Assembly: GCA_965230415.1 (NCBI GenBank)
Contig: CBDDKZ010000005.1
Location: forward strand, 1,178,001-1,242,000
Direction of reading: 5' to 3'
DNA: 64,000 bases
Origin: CBDDKZ01 sp965230415
Lineage (GTDB): Bacteria > Bacteroidota > Bacteroidia > Cytophagales > JAAEPT01
In this document: positions 8,386-17,310 of the stretch, piece by piece
How positions within the stretch are numbered: the first letter of the stretch is position 1
Layout of the letters: each line of letters opens with the position of its first letter
Notes under the pieces: model-generated
Databases searched by the model: none
Told to the model about the DNA's origin: nothing
What the model saw: only the letters and a program-made list of their open reading frames with translations
Program-made: the position numbers and the translations under genes

Positions 8386-10698
8386 ATGAACGAATACCTA
8401 GATTTAAAAAAGATAGTATATTTCTTCCTGCGAAGATGGGTCTGGTTCCTTGTCTCTTTTGCTATTTGTGGTTTATTAGCTGTTTTCGCGCTTATAGCAT
8501 TACCTCAGTTTTATGAGATCAAACTTTCTGCACTGGTAGAAGAACCGCATCGTATTTCAGATCCTAACCGTTTAGTGGTGGGAGAACAACGCTTTAACGA
8601 ACCTGACAAATACTACTTTGTAAACGAACGCGCAAAAATAAAGACTTACCCACTTGTAGAACAAGTAGTTACCAATCTTGACCTAAGCAAGAAGTATTTT
8701 AGCCTGGAATTACTACCAAAAGAAGTTTACAAGGATAGGCCTTTTACAGTTGTGTTAAAAAACACCACTAAAAAGCATGAAATACCTTATGAACTTCCTA
8801 TCAACTTCATCTTTCTGGAGAATAACTCATGGAAAATGGAAATAGATGGTGAATACGAGCTAAAAAACGAAGCAATTGAAATTCAACTCGAAAAAGAAAT
8901 TCATTTCAACGAATGGATCAATGTGGGCCAGGCCGAATTTAAATTAGTTCCTGAGGCACCAAGCGAAAAACTGGAGGCAGGTGAGCTTTTCTTTTTCACT
9001 TTCCATCGTACACATGATGTTGTTCTGGAATTGATGGATGCGATCGAAGTTGCAGCTGTCGAAAATGATGCATCAATTTTTGATGTGAGCATAATGGGTG
9101 CACCCAAAGACAAGCTCATTGCTTTTATGGATGCTCTTGGAAAGGCTTATGTACAACATCATCTCGATGAAAAAATAGCCGTTCTTGATACGAGCATAAG
9201 TTTTATGGATAAACAAATTACCTCGGTGATGAAAAAAATGCAGGTAGACGAACAAAAAATACAGTCCTATAAAACGCAACAAGGCTTAACTGATTTACTT
9301 GCAGAAGAAAAAAATGTAATTGAAAGTAGTGTAGCTCTTAATAAACAGCGTTCTGACTTACTCGCCCAAAAGAAATACGCAGATTTTCTTCTGGAACAAC
9401 TAGAGAAAAAGTCCATTGATGAGACCGTCTTTTTACCAAATACTTTCGGAACAAACGATGTTATGTTACGGGATTTAGTTCAGGAATACCTCGATCTGGA
9501 AATCAAGAAAAAAACGCTGGAAGAAGAAAAAAGAACAAATCATCCAATATACAAGCAGTTGCCTGCAAAAATAGCGCGCTCCAAGAAACGCATCAGGGAG
9601 TCGATAAGTAACCTGCAAACTTCACTTAACTTTGAATTAAAGGAAGTAGAAAGATCTCTCAATAGCTATAATAGTAAAACCTACAACCTGCCTACTTCAG
9701 AGCTTGGTTTAACACGTTTACAAAGACAGTTGAAGCTGGATGAGGAACTCTATACACATCTAAAACAAAAACGTTCAGAGGCGTATCTCAACCGTTCTGT
9801 TATTGCTCCCGATGTAAGAATTGTGCAACCTGCCTTTGCCACATCTTCTGATCCGGTGTTCCCCAATTTACCAATACTGGCTGTTTTAGTTGTTCTTTTG
9901 GGACTAATAGCTCCTATCGGCATTTATATCATCAAAGCCATATTTAACCAACGCATTCAGAGTCTGTCGGACGTGATACGTGTAAATGAAAATGCACTAG
10001 TCGCCGAAATGTCGTTAAATGCAATACAAAGCCCTCTGGAACTAATCCAATATCCTGATTCGAATCTTCGCAAGGAGTTAACGCTTTTGGCCCATCAAAT
10101 CAGCAACGAGCATGAACAATTTAAAGTGCTTAATATTTTATCTGCCAGAAATGGCGACGGAAAATACTGGTTGTCCGGAATGCTTGCCTCTTATTACGTT
10201 TCATTTGCCGGTGACAAAACTGTACTTGTAGATCTCAACGCTCCCAATGAATGGCAAAATTTACTCGGACTTTCGCCAGGAGAAGAATTCCCAAGTAATA
10301 AAGTTATTGATGTAGATAGTATCCAGGGTTTATCTTATATATCCCTACCAGACATCGATTCCGAAAAGGGCACTTATGAACATACTATCGAAAGTATCTT
10401 AAACGATTTACAAACAAAATTTGATCGCATAATCATAAACAGTAAGTCTATCAAAGACTCGGCTGAGGCTGTTAGCATTTCAGCTATTTGCGACTTAAAC
10501 CTGTTTGTAAGTAGAAAGGGCAAATCAAGCTTTACAGATCTTGAACAAAGCCAATTACTTAGCGATAATTGTTCTGTGATCCATATCCTTAACGCCCAAA
10601 TCCCCAGTCCGAAATACAACTGGAAAAAGGCAGATAGAAGTAGAAATAAATCATTTGGCTTTTTAACCAAAATTAAGCTCTTATTTATGAATAGATAA
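8386..10698 (+). CDS. Wzz/Wzc-type polysaccharide co-polymerase with degenerate tyrosine-kinase domain
   Basis: The 770 residues show an N-terminal Wzz domain with a first helix at about 14-36. A long periplasmic region with coiled coil (about 265-460) leads to a GNVR-like segment (LPTSELGLTRLQRQL) and a second helix near 497-520. The C-terminal ATPase-fold domain (about 580-735) is cytoplasmic. In this family the C-domain is a BY-kinase controlling chain length. Here the Walker A position reads SARNGDGKYWLS, lacking the Ser/Thr after GK. The Walker A' position reads VLVDLNAP instead of a DADxR-type motif. The Walker B-like strand reads IIINSKS without Asp. No C-terminal tyrosine cluster is present. 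It is thus probably a structural partner of the Wza-like channel and an inactive kinase. Loss of activity is inferred from the missing residues. Confidence 0.88.
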   Translation: MNEYLDLKKIVYFFLRRWVWFLVSFAICGLLAVFALIALPQFYEIKLSALVEEPHRISDPNRLVVGEQRFNEPDKYYFVNERAKIKTYPLVEQVVTNLDLSKKYFSLELLPKEVYKDRPFTVVLKNTTKKHEIPYELPINFIFLENNSWKMEIDGEYELKNEAIEIQLEKEIHFNEWINVGQAEFKLVPEAPSEKLEAGELFFFTFHRTHDVVLELMDAIEVAAVENDASIFDVSIMGAPKDKLIAFMDALGKAYVQHHLDEKIAVLDTSISFMDKQITSVMKKMQVDEQKIQSYKTQQGLTDLLAEEKNVIESSVALNKQRSDLLAQKKYADFLLEQLEKKSIDETVFLPNTFGTNDVMLRDLVQEYLDLEIKKKTLEEEKRTNHPIYKQLPAKIARSKKRIRESISNLQTSLNFELKEVERSLNSYNSKTYNLPTSELGLTRLQRQLKLDEELYTHLKQKRSEAYLNRSVIAPDVRIVQPAFATSSDPVFPNLPILAVLVVLLGLIAPIGIYIIKAIFNQRIQSLSDVIRVNENALVAEMSLNAIQSPLELIQYPDSNLRKELTLLAHQISNEHEQFKVLNILSARNGDGKYWLSGMLASYYVSFAGDKTVLVDLNAPNEWQNLLGLSPGEEFPSNKVIDVDSIQGLSYISLPDIDSEKGTYEHTIESILNDLQTKFDRIIINSKSIKDSAEAVSISAICDLNLFVSRKGKSSFTDLEQSQLLSDNCSVIHILNAQIPSPKYNWKKADRSRNKSFGFLTKIKLLFMNR

Positions 10699-10709
10699 AT
10701 TATGTCATC

Positions 10710-11939
10710 ATGAAATTATTATTTCTAACCACACAATACCCATACCCTCCTACAAGCGGCGGAGTAATAAAATCGTGGAGACTTTTAAAGGCATTTTCAG
10801 AACACTACGAGGTGGGTCTAATTTCTGCACTAAGGGGCAATGTCCCTCAAAAGCAAGAAGAACTCAAAGAGAAGATCAATCTTACCGAAATTATTTCCAA
10901 TGACAATGTCATTGAAAGAAGTCCTTTGAATTTTATCAAAAGTATTTTCAGAAAAAAAACATTGAATGAATTCAGGGCTTGCAAACCAGAGCTGGAATTA
11001 TCAATAAAAGAGATTATCCATAAATATGACGTAATCTTTGTTGATCATTACGAAGTCTTTCAATATATCCCAAAGGAATTCAAGGGTAAAATTATTCTGC
11101 ATGAGCATAATGCGGAATATATCAACTGGTTGCGTTTTGCGGAGCTGGAACGTAATCCGATTAAAAAAATACTGGTGAAATTTGAAGCCAACCGCATCAA
11201 AAAAGCCGAACAAGCCTGTTGTAAAAGAGCCGATTTAATTTTCGCTGCTCCCAACGATCTCAACTACTTAAAGATGCTTGTTCAGGAACCGAAGAAATTC
11301 CAGAGCACCTATCATCTTGGCAACGATGAAATGTTGTCTTACCCTCAACTTGAATTTGATAGTTCGCATAAAAGCCTGCTATTTGTAGGTACGCTTACCT
11401 GGGAGGCAAACCTCGATGGTTTGATATGGTTTATCGAAAAGATTTGGCCTCACATAACCATCCGTGATGAAAATATAAAATTCTATATTGTAGGCAGTAA
11501 TCCTCCTGCTGCCCTCATAAATGCTACTAAAAACATTTCCAATGTTGTATTAACAGGATTTGTTGATAATCTGGAGACTTATTTTCGTAAGTCACGTGTC
11601 TTTGTTGTGCCTTTAAGGTTTGGTAGTGGTATGAAAGTTAAAGTACTCGATGCCATGTATCGCGGAATTCCTTGCGTAACCACTCCCATTGGTGCCGAAG
11701 GTCTGGAAGCCAGGCATAAGCACGAGCTACTTATCACAGATAAACCCAGTGAATATGCCAATTATGTCCTTTCATTATTAGAAGATCAGAATGAATGGGA
11801 GCAACTAAGCTGCCGTTCAAGAAATCTGGCACGCTTACAATATACCTGGGACGAACTTATTGCCAACCACCTGAGAAGCATTGACCAACTTCATGCTGAT
11901 CTCAAAGCTTCCAATAGCTTTTCACGAGTTAACTCTTAA
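10710..11939 (+). CDS. Glycosyltransferase, GT4 family
   Basis: A 409-residue retaining glycosyltransferase of the GT-B fold. The N-terminal domain has the TQYPYPPTSGGVIKSWRLL opening that binds the acceptor. The C-terminal domain (about 215-390) has SLLFVGTLTWEANLDGLIWF, then VVLTGFVDNLETYF and VFVVPLRFGSGMKVKVLDAM. The last segment includes the EX7E-type nucleotide-sugar-binding region, reduced here to a GSGMKVK-L-A form typical of group 1 enzymes close to the PEP-CTERM/EpsH-associated transferases. It is cytoplasmic and expected to add a sugar to the lipid-linked precursor. It lies 11 bases after the co-polymerase gene and 11 before the MBOAT gene. The sugar and linkage are unknown. Confidence 0.9.
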   Translation: MKLLFLTTQYPYPPTSGGVIKSWRLLKAFSEHYEVGLISALRGNVPQKQEELKEKINLTEIISNDNVIERSPLNFIKSIFRKKTLNEFRACKPELELSIKEIIHKYDVIFVDHYEVFQYIPKEFKGKIILHEHNAEYINWLRFAELERNPIKKILVKFEANRIKKAEQACCKRADLIFAAPNDLNYLKMLVQEPKKFQSTYHLGNDEMLSYPQLEFDSSHKSLLFVGTLTWEANLDGLIWFIEKIWPHITIRDENIKFYIVGSNPPAALINATKNISNVVLTGFVDNLETYFRKSRVFVVPLRFGSGMKVKVLDAMYRGIPCVTTPIGAEGLEARHKHELLITDKPSEYANYVLSLLEDQNEWEQLSCRSRNLARLQYTWDELIANHLRSIDQLHADLKASNSFSRVNS

Positions 11940-11950
11940 TACCCAATAAC

Positions 11951-13345
11951 ATGCTTTTCAATTCTTTCGATTACCTCGTCTTTCTTCCCGTTATTTTTAT
12001 ATTATTTCATTTCGTTATTCCGGTAAAAATACGTTGGCCTTTTTTGCTGGCAGCGAGTTATTACTTTTATATGTGCTGGCGTGTGGAATACATATTCCTT
12101 ATTGCTCTTTCTACTATTGTAGATTATTGGGCAGGCATAAAAATGTCCGAGAAAAAAGAAAAAAAAGATCGGAAGAAGTATTTATATGCCAGTTTAATTA
12201 TAAATCTAGGAATGCTTTTTTTCTTCAAGTATTACGATTTTTTTATTTACAATTCTGAGCTTGCATTTAGCAAATTCAATATCTTTTACGACTCTTATTA
12301 TTTCAAATTTTTGCTTCCTGTAGGTATTTCTTTCTACACCTTTCAAACACTAAGTTACACCATTGATGTATACAGAGGAAAAGCAACAGCAGAGAAGCAC
12401 CTGGGTTACTTTGCCCTTTACGTTTCCTATTTCCCGCAACTGGTAGCCGGGCCAATAGAACGTCCTAATGATTTAATCCCGCAGATCAGGGAAACAAAAT
12501 CCTTAACCGCCGAAGATGTACGTTATGCTATCAATAAAATACTGCTGGGTTTTTTCAAAAAGGTAGTGGTAGCCGACACTATTGCTATTTACTGTGACCA
12601 AATGTTTACCAACCCCGGAAACGGTACCGGTGCACAGTATTATGTAACAAGTTTATTGTTCAATGTTCAGTTGTTTTGCGATTTTTCAGGGTATAGCGAT
12701 ATCGCTATCGGTACGGCCCGTCTTTTTGGAGTACGACTAAGGGAAAATTTCAATGGCCCTTTCTGGGCGACCAGTTTTAGTGACTTTTGGAATCGCTGGC
12801 ATATGTCACTAACTACCTGGATCGGGGATTATATTTTTGCTCCAATGGTACGGAACTTCACCAAATGGAGCGATTATATAGGTATCGGTGTCTTTGTGCT
12901 TATCGGGTTCTGGCATGGGGCGAGCTGGAACTTCATCGTTTTCGGTTTTATCCACGGGTTAATTATGTACGTTCAAAGGCGTTATAAAAAAATTCCACGC
13001 ATAAAAAAGTTTAACAAAACGAAATTTGCTTATTATTTCTACCTGGTCTGGACATTTCATCTGCTTTCTTTTACCGGATTGTTTTTCAGGAACAGCCTGA
13101 GCAATGCACTCAAAATTCTCGGACACATTTTTACCGACTTCCGTATTGGCTTCGACGAATTGAAATCGGCTTATCAAACGGAAATGATGATGGGTATCTT
13201 TGTGAGTATTCTGGTTTTTTTTACAGCCTTCTTTAACAAGGAGTTACGATTCAGGCATAATACCGCTTATATCATGATTATGTTGCTAATTATTATTCTG
13301 TTTGGGCAAAACTTCCAGAACCAATTTATCTATTTCCAATTCTAA
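11951..13345 (+). CDS. MBOAT family O-acyltransferase (AlgI/DltB-like)
   Basis: A polytopic 464-residue membrane-bound O-acyltransferase, which should pass acyl groups across the inner membrane for O-acylation of the polysaccharide. The characteristic segments are all present: PVGISFYTFQTLSYTIDVYR (about 118-137), YFPQLVAGPIER (about 159-170), FSDFWNRWHMSLTTWIGDYI (about 275-294) and GFWHGASWNFIVFGFIHG (about 318-335), the last with the conserved catalytic histidine. Eleven or so hydrophobic segments are seen. The next gene encodes an SGNH-like membrane-anchored protein, the usual partner that completes transfer in the periplasm, as AlgX/AlgJ or DltD do. Acetate is the most common acyl group in such pairs, but the group used here is not shown by sequence. 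Confidence 0.93.
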   Translation: MLFNSFDYLVFLPVIFILFHFVIPVKIRWPFLLAASYYFYMCWRVEYIFLIALSTIVDYWAGIKMSEKKEKKDRKKYLYASLIINLGMLFFFKYYDFFIYNSELAFSKFNIFYDSYYFKFLLPVGISFYTFQTLSYTIDVYRGKATAEKHLGYFALYVSYFPQLVAGPIERPNDLIPQIRETKSLTAEDVRYAINKILLGFFKKVVVADTIAIYCDQMFTNPGNGTGAQYYVTSLLFNVQLFCDFSGYSDIAIGTARLFGVRLRENFNGPFWATSFSDFWNRWHMSLTTWIGDYIFAPMVRNFTKWSDYIGIGVFVLIGFWHGASWNFIVFGFIHGLIMYVQRRYKKIPRIKKFNKTKFAYYFYLVWTFHLLSFTGLFFRNSLSNALKILGHIFTDFRIGFDELKSAYQTEMMMGIFVSILVFFTAFFNKELRFRHNTAYIMIMLLIIILFGQNFQNQFIYFQF

Positions 13346-13357
13346 AAATAGCCAGGT

Positions 13358-14389
13358 ATGATAGATCAAAAAGAAAAAAAAACCGTATATAAAAAGCTCG
13401 CAATATTTGCTGTACTTTTTCTGGGGACCTTGCTATGCTTTGATTATGTTTTCACAAAACACATTATTTTCGCCAGAGAATACTCGAATCAGGTAAAGTT
13501 CCGAAGGTTGCTTACACAAAACGATCCAAACGAGATTCCTATTTTTGGCAGCTCTAAAGCAAGAGCCAGCTTTATTCCTGACTCTATAAGCCCACATGCT
13601 TTTAACTATGGCATGGAAAAGACAAACTATGATGTGATAGAAATGCTGCTTGATATTGAAATGAATAAAAAGCGGAACACTCCTATTATTATTGAATTCA
13701 ACCATCACTTCTTTTTACATAAACCGAAGCACACCATAAATATGTCTACCTATGTCCCGAACCTCGACTTAAAGGTTACGAGAGACTTCCTGGAAAAGCA
13801 TGATCGAATGGACATGCAATACCGCATTCCCGGATTCAGGTACTTCGGAAATTACTTTATGTACCTTAGGTATTATTTCAAAAAAAGTGCGGGAAATAAA
13901 AAGATTATATCGCGGGGGGGCAACTTTGTTGATTTAGTACCGAGCAAAAAGATATTTTCCAATTTGGTCAACAACTGGTACCGGAAAAACAATGACTATA
14001 AAGACCTTAAAAAGAGATACGGTAATGTAGAAGAGGTTTTTAGTCCGGGAGATGAACAACGTCTCAAGCAGCTAAAGGAATTTCTGCTATTCCAAAACGA
14101 TACATCCAGAATCAGGAAATTTGAAGCCCAGTTGGCAAAAGCAAATGACAGACCTATTTATTTGGTCTATACACCTACACACAAATGTGAGCGAATGGGA
14201 ATCGAAAATTATGAAGAAATGATTGCCTTATTTGATTCCTGGCATAGAAAATTCAACAATGTGCATGTCATCAACCTGATAGACATGCCCCTCGCTGATA
14301 AATACTTCAAAAACTCCACTCACCTGAATCTGGATGGAGCCCGGTTGTTTTGTCATGAGTTAAACAAGCATTTAAAATTAGAGAAATAA
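13358..14389 (+). CDS. SGNH hydrolase-like acyl-transfer partner of the MBOAT protein
   Basis: A 343-residue protein with one N-terminal helix (about 12-30) and a periplasmic domain that looks SGNH-like. Block I is FGSSKARASFIPDSI (about 60-74), with a Ser-based nucleophile candidate. A late NSTHLNLDGARLF segment (about 319-331) provides the His of the block V position. In DltD and AlgX-type proteins these parts complete O-acyl transfer after the MBOAT protein delivers the acyl group. The Asp usually found three residues before the His is replaced by Asn in this copy, so activity is less certain. It starts 13 bases after the MBOAT gene and its stop shares one base with the next start. The fold assignment rests on motifs and on the neighbour gene. 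Confidence 0.7.
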   Translation: MIDQKEKKTVYKKLAIFAVLFLGTLLCFDYVFTKHIIFAREYSNQVKFRRLLTQNDPNEIPIFGSSKARASFIPDSISPHAFNYGMEKTNYDVIEMLLDIEMNKKRNTPIIIEFNHHFFLHKPKHTINMSTYVPNLDLKVTRDFLEKHDRMDMQYRIPGFRYFGNYFMYLRYYFKKSAGNKKIISRGGNFVDLVPSKKIFSNLVNNWYRKNNDYKDLKKRYGNVEEVFSPGDEQRLKQLKEFLLFQNDTSRIRKFEAQLAKANDRPIYLVYTPTHKCERMGIENYEEMIALFDSWHRKFNNVHVINLIDMPLADKYFKNSTHLNLDGARLFCHELNKHLKLEK

Positions 14390-15372
14390 TGGAAAGTGAT
14401 GCAAAATCAATAGTTACAAAGGAACCTAATTTCTTTGTTTGCGGTGTTGTGAAGGGAGGAACAACTTCACTTTATCATTATTTATCTCAGCATCATGATG
14501 TCTATCTCTCTCCGATAAAAGAAACCAACCATTTTGCGCAGGAAGATATACAGCCGGAACACTTCACAACCGCATATAAGCATGACGTTAGTATCGATAT
14601 CGATAAATTTCTCAATTCAGAGCGCAAAGAAGCCGTGCACATTGCGCATGTCAATGATGAACTTCAATACAAACGTTTATTCGAAGGTAATGAATCTGCA
14701 CATGCCGTAGGGGAATTTAGTAATTCCTATGCTGTATGCCCCAGTGCGGCGAAATCGTTACATGCCAAGTATCCCGACTCCAGGCTAATATTCGTACTTC
14801 GCAATCCAATTACAAGAATTTGGTCTCAATACCTCATGAACATCAGGGAAGGAAAGGTAAGTAAAGACTGTTTTTTAGAAGAAATAAAGCACGATACTGC
14901 GCAGAAACATCAGGGATGGGGTGTATCACATCAGTACCTGGAACTTGGTAATTATTATAATCAAATCAAGCGTTTTCAGGACTTGTTCGGGACACAAAAC
15001 CTATTAATTCTGTTTTATGAAGATTATCGAACAGATGCCTTGAATGTGATCAAACGTGTATTCCATTTCCTTGATATAGATGAAAATATCAGCCTGGATC
15101 TTTCAAAAGAGTACAACGCAGCACAATTACCCAGAAGCCAGACAATTAACAAATTACTGGTGGAAACAGGCATCATTAAATTCGCCAAATCGCTATTTGG
15201 TCGTAATACAAGGCAAAAATTAGCTTCGCTATTATATTCAAGTAAGAAAAAGCTGGAAATGAGTGAAGAAGAACGTTTATGGCTCGTTAACTATTACGAA
15301 AATGATGTGAAAAATTTGTCTAATTTATTAAATAAGGACCTCATTACCATGTGGGGATTTAATCATGGATAA
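14389..15372 (+). CDS. Sulfotransferase family protein
   Basis: A 327-residue cytoplasmic PAPS-dependent sulfotransferase. The 5'-phosphosulfate loop VVKGGTTSLYHYLSQH is near residues 19-34, followed by the family's KET(N)HF element. The 3'-phosphate site is LIFVLRNPITRIWSQYLM (about 132-149), and GWGVSHQYLELGNYYNQ (about 181-197) is also typical. It resembles the two leftward sulfotransferases more than it does the next gene. The ATG shares one base with the previous stop (TAATG), and its end overlaps the next sulfotransferase by 8 bases, so these genes are coupled. The probable acceptor is the precursor made by the glycosyltransferases of this island; the position sulfated is unknown. Confidence 0.92.
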   Translation: MESDAKSIVTKEPNFFVCGVVKGGTTSLYHYLSQHHDVYLSPIKETNHFAQEDIQPEHFTTAYKHDVSIDIDKFLNSERKEAVHIAHVNDELQYKRLFEGNESAHAVGEFSNSYAVCPSAAKSLHAKYPDSRLIFVLRNPITRIWSQYLMNIREGKVSKDCFLEEIKHDTAQKHQGWGVSHQYLELGNYYNQIKRFQDLFGTQNLLILFYEDYRTDALNVIKRVFHFLDIDENISLDLSKEYNAAQLPRSQTINKLLVETGIIKFAKSLFGRNTRQKLASLLYSSKKKLEMSEEERLWLVNYYENDVKNLSNLLNKDLITMWGFNHG

Positions 15373-16393
15373 GATTGTTCAATCTCCCCTATTCATTGTC
15401 GGAAATTCGCGTAGTGGCACCACTATGATGATGCGCGTTTTTGATAAACACTCCAGCATACATGCTATTAATGAGCCTCATTTCTACGAAACTTATTGGT
15501 CGCCCGCCGATGACAAAAAATGCATCTCAAAGGCTGAAGCTGAGAAGTTATTAAGAAAACTACTGACAAGACAGCGAGAAGGGTATTTTGAAAAACCAAA
15601 AAGCGGAAGTTATCAAGACGAAATTAACGACTGGATTGGAAAATTACCTTCAGACAAATTACAAAGTTTATGCATTTATGATCGTTTTATTCATGAAGAG
15701 ACCAGGGCAAATGGTAAGGAAATCCCCTGTGAAAAAACACCGCAAAACATCTTTTACATCAAAGAGATTCTTGCGCATTTTCCCAATGCGCTTATTATTG
15801 TGATGATGAGAGACCCGAGATCAGTCTTGTTATCACAAAAAAAGAAATGGAAACGAAAATTTCTTGGGGGTTCTTTTATAACCACCAGAGAAGTATTAAG
15901 ATTACTAATCAACTATCACCCCATAACAATGAGCAGGTTATGGAATTCAGCAGCAAAAGCCGGTGAACGCTATCAAGACCACCCTCAGGTCCACTTCGTT
16001 CGTTTTGAGGATTTGGTCCAAAATGCCGATGAGGTGCTTAACAATTTGTGTGAGCATATAGGAATTAATTATGAGGAAAACATGCAAAAAATCCCTGTTT
16101 CTTCCTCTTCATCTGAAGCAGACTCAAAAAACCAGCTTGGAATAAATACGAGAAGTGTTGATAGATGGAAAAAGGGCCTGAGCAGTTCTGAAATATACCT
16201 TTGCCAGAAGTTATGCGCACAAAACATGGCTAAATGGTCTTACGAGCCTGTAAAAGTACTAGCCAACCCACTGCGGTTGTTGTATAGCATTTTATCTTTT
16301 CCAGTAAAAATCTGCCTCGCTTTGATCGTTAATTTAGGCCGAATGCGTTCTATAATAGATAGCCTAAAAAGGCGTCTTAAACCCTCAAATTAA
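15365..16393 (+). CDS. Sulfotransferase, divergent subfamily
   Basis: This 342-residue protein is a sulfotransferase of a different branch from its neighbour. The PAPS loop is FIVGNSRSGTTMMMRVF (about 9-25), with an Arg-Ser-Gly-Thr-Thr core. The 3'-phosphate region is IIVMMRDPRSVLLSQKKKW (about 141-159). The segment VHFVRFEDLVQNADEVLNNL (about 209-228) is also typical of the Sulfotransfer_3 type. The C-terminus has a hydrophobic stretch (about 292-325), which may anchor it to the membrane. It overlaps the preceding sulfotransferase by 8 bases and precedes the WecG-type transferase by 4 bases. Having two subfamilies side by side suggests two sulfation sites, or an acceptor different from that of the other three enzymes. 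The substrate is unknown. Confidence 0.88.
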   Translation: MDKIVQSPLFIVGNSRSGTTMMMRVFDKHSSIHAINEPHFYETYWSPADDKKCISKAEAEKLLRKLLTRQREGYFEKPKSGSYQDEINDWIGKLPSDKLQSLCIYDRFIHEETRANGKEIPCEKTPQNIFYIKEILAHFPNALIIVMMRDPRSVLLSQKKKWKRKFLGGSFITTREVLRLLINYHPITMSRLWNSAAKAGERYQDHPQVHFVRFEDLVQNADEVLNNLCEHIGINYEENMQKIPVSSSSSEADSKNQLGINTRSVDRWKKGLSSSEIYLCQKLCAQNMAKWSYEPVKVLANPLRLLYSILSFPVKICLALIVNLGRMRSIIDSLKRRLKPSN

Positions 16394-16397
16394 CATT

Positions 16398-17159
16398 ATG
16401 AAACGCTGTAATTTCTTTGGTTTTAACTTTGTAAACGATATTGACTACTCCAATTTGCTACAGGAGATATTTGATGATAATCATATTAATTTGGGTCTGC
16501 CACTATTAATCACGCCCAATGTTGATCAGGTGGTAAAATATCAAAACAAACAAAATGAGTCCTTATTTGAGTTTTTCAAGCAAGCAGCTTACGTATTGCC
16601 TGATGGACAACCGATAGTTTGGGCTTCCAAATTGAGACGGCACCATAAACTCAAAAGCAGGCTCACAGGAAGTGATTTATTCCCCCTCTTTTGGAAAAAA
16701 ATCAAACAGACAAATAAGAAAGTGTATCTGGTACTCTCTGATGAGCCTATTGGCAAAAGATTGCAATCTGAACACGAATTGTGCCATTACTACATACCTC
16801 CCTTTTTCAACCTAAACAGTGATGGGGAACTTCAAGATGTCGTGACACAAATCACCTCAGACGTTCAGTTACTGAAACCCGACTTTATTTTTCTCGGAAT
16901 CGGATTCCCAAAACAGGAAATTTTGGCTCAACATATGTATAGTACATTGGGAAACGAAATGCCGCTTACGTCCCTTCTTGGAGCATCTATGGAATTTTAT
17001 ACAGGACAAAAAAAGAGAGCTCCAAAAATATATCAACGCCTGGGTATCGAATTTTTACATCGTTTCCTATCAGAGCCCAAAAGGCTATTCAAACGCTATT
17101 TCATTGATGATATTGCTTTCATCAAGTGCATATTTAGAGAATTTTTTATTAAAAGTTGA
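16398..17159 (+). CDS. WecG/TagA/CpsF family glycosyltransferase (GT26)
   Basis: A 253-residue glycosyltransferase of the GT26 family, whose members add a hexose-type residue (for example ManNAc or ManNAcA) to a lipid-linked sugar at the inner membrane. The signature segments are LLITPNVDQVVKYQ (about 35-48), YVLPDGQPIVWASKL (about 62-76), LTGSDLFPLFWKKI (about 87-100) and PDFIFLGIGFPKQEI (about 161-175). A basic, hydrophobic C-terminus (RLGIEFLHRFLSEPKRLFKRY) matches the membrane-association tail of the family. The gene begins 4 bases after the sulfotransferase stop and ends the rightward polysaccharide operon. The family assignment is firm and the donor sugar is open. Confidence 0.92.
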   Translation: MKRCNFFGFNFVNDIDYSNLLQEIFDDNHINLGLPLLITPNVDQVVKYQNKQNESLFEFFKQAAYVLPDGQPIVWASKLRRHHKLKSRLTGSDLFPLFWKKIKQTNKKVYLVLSDEPIGKRLQSEHELCHYYIPPFFNLNSDGELQDVVTQITSDVQLLKPDFIFLGIGFPKQEILAQHMYSTLGNEMPLTSLLGASMEFYTGQKKRAPKIYQRLGIEFLHRFLSEPKRLFKRYFIDDIAFIKCIFREFFIKS

Positions 17160-17310
17160 AACCCACGCAGCCTATTTGTGACATAGTGGGTCTATTAAAC
17201 TAACCCCAAGAAATCAATTTACAGGATCACCGTTATTGGTAGCTGACTGATCCATCATGCTTATTCCCTTTTACGCCAAAAAGGGAAACAAAATTGTATT
17301 GCCTAATCTT

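Noticed and set aside
17161..17191. ACCCAC/GTGGGT hairpin after the WecG-type gene as a terminator
   Set aside because: The 6-bp stem has a 19-base loop and no T-run, so it is too weak to call.
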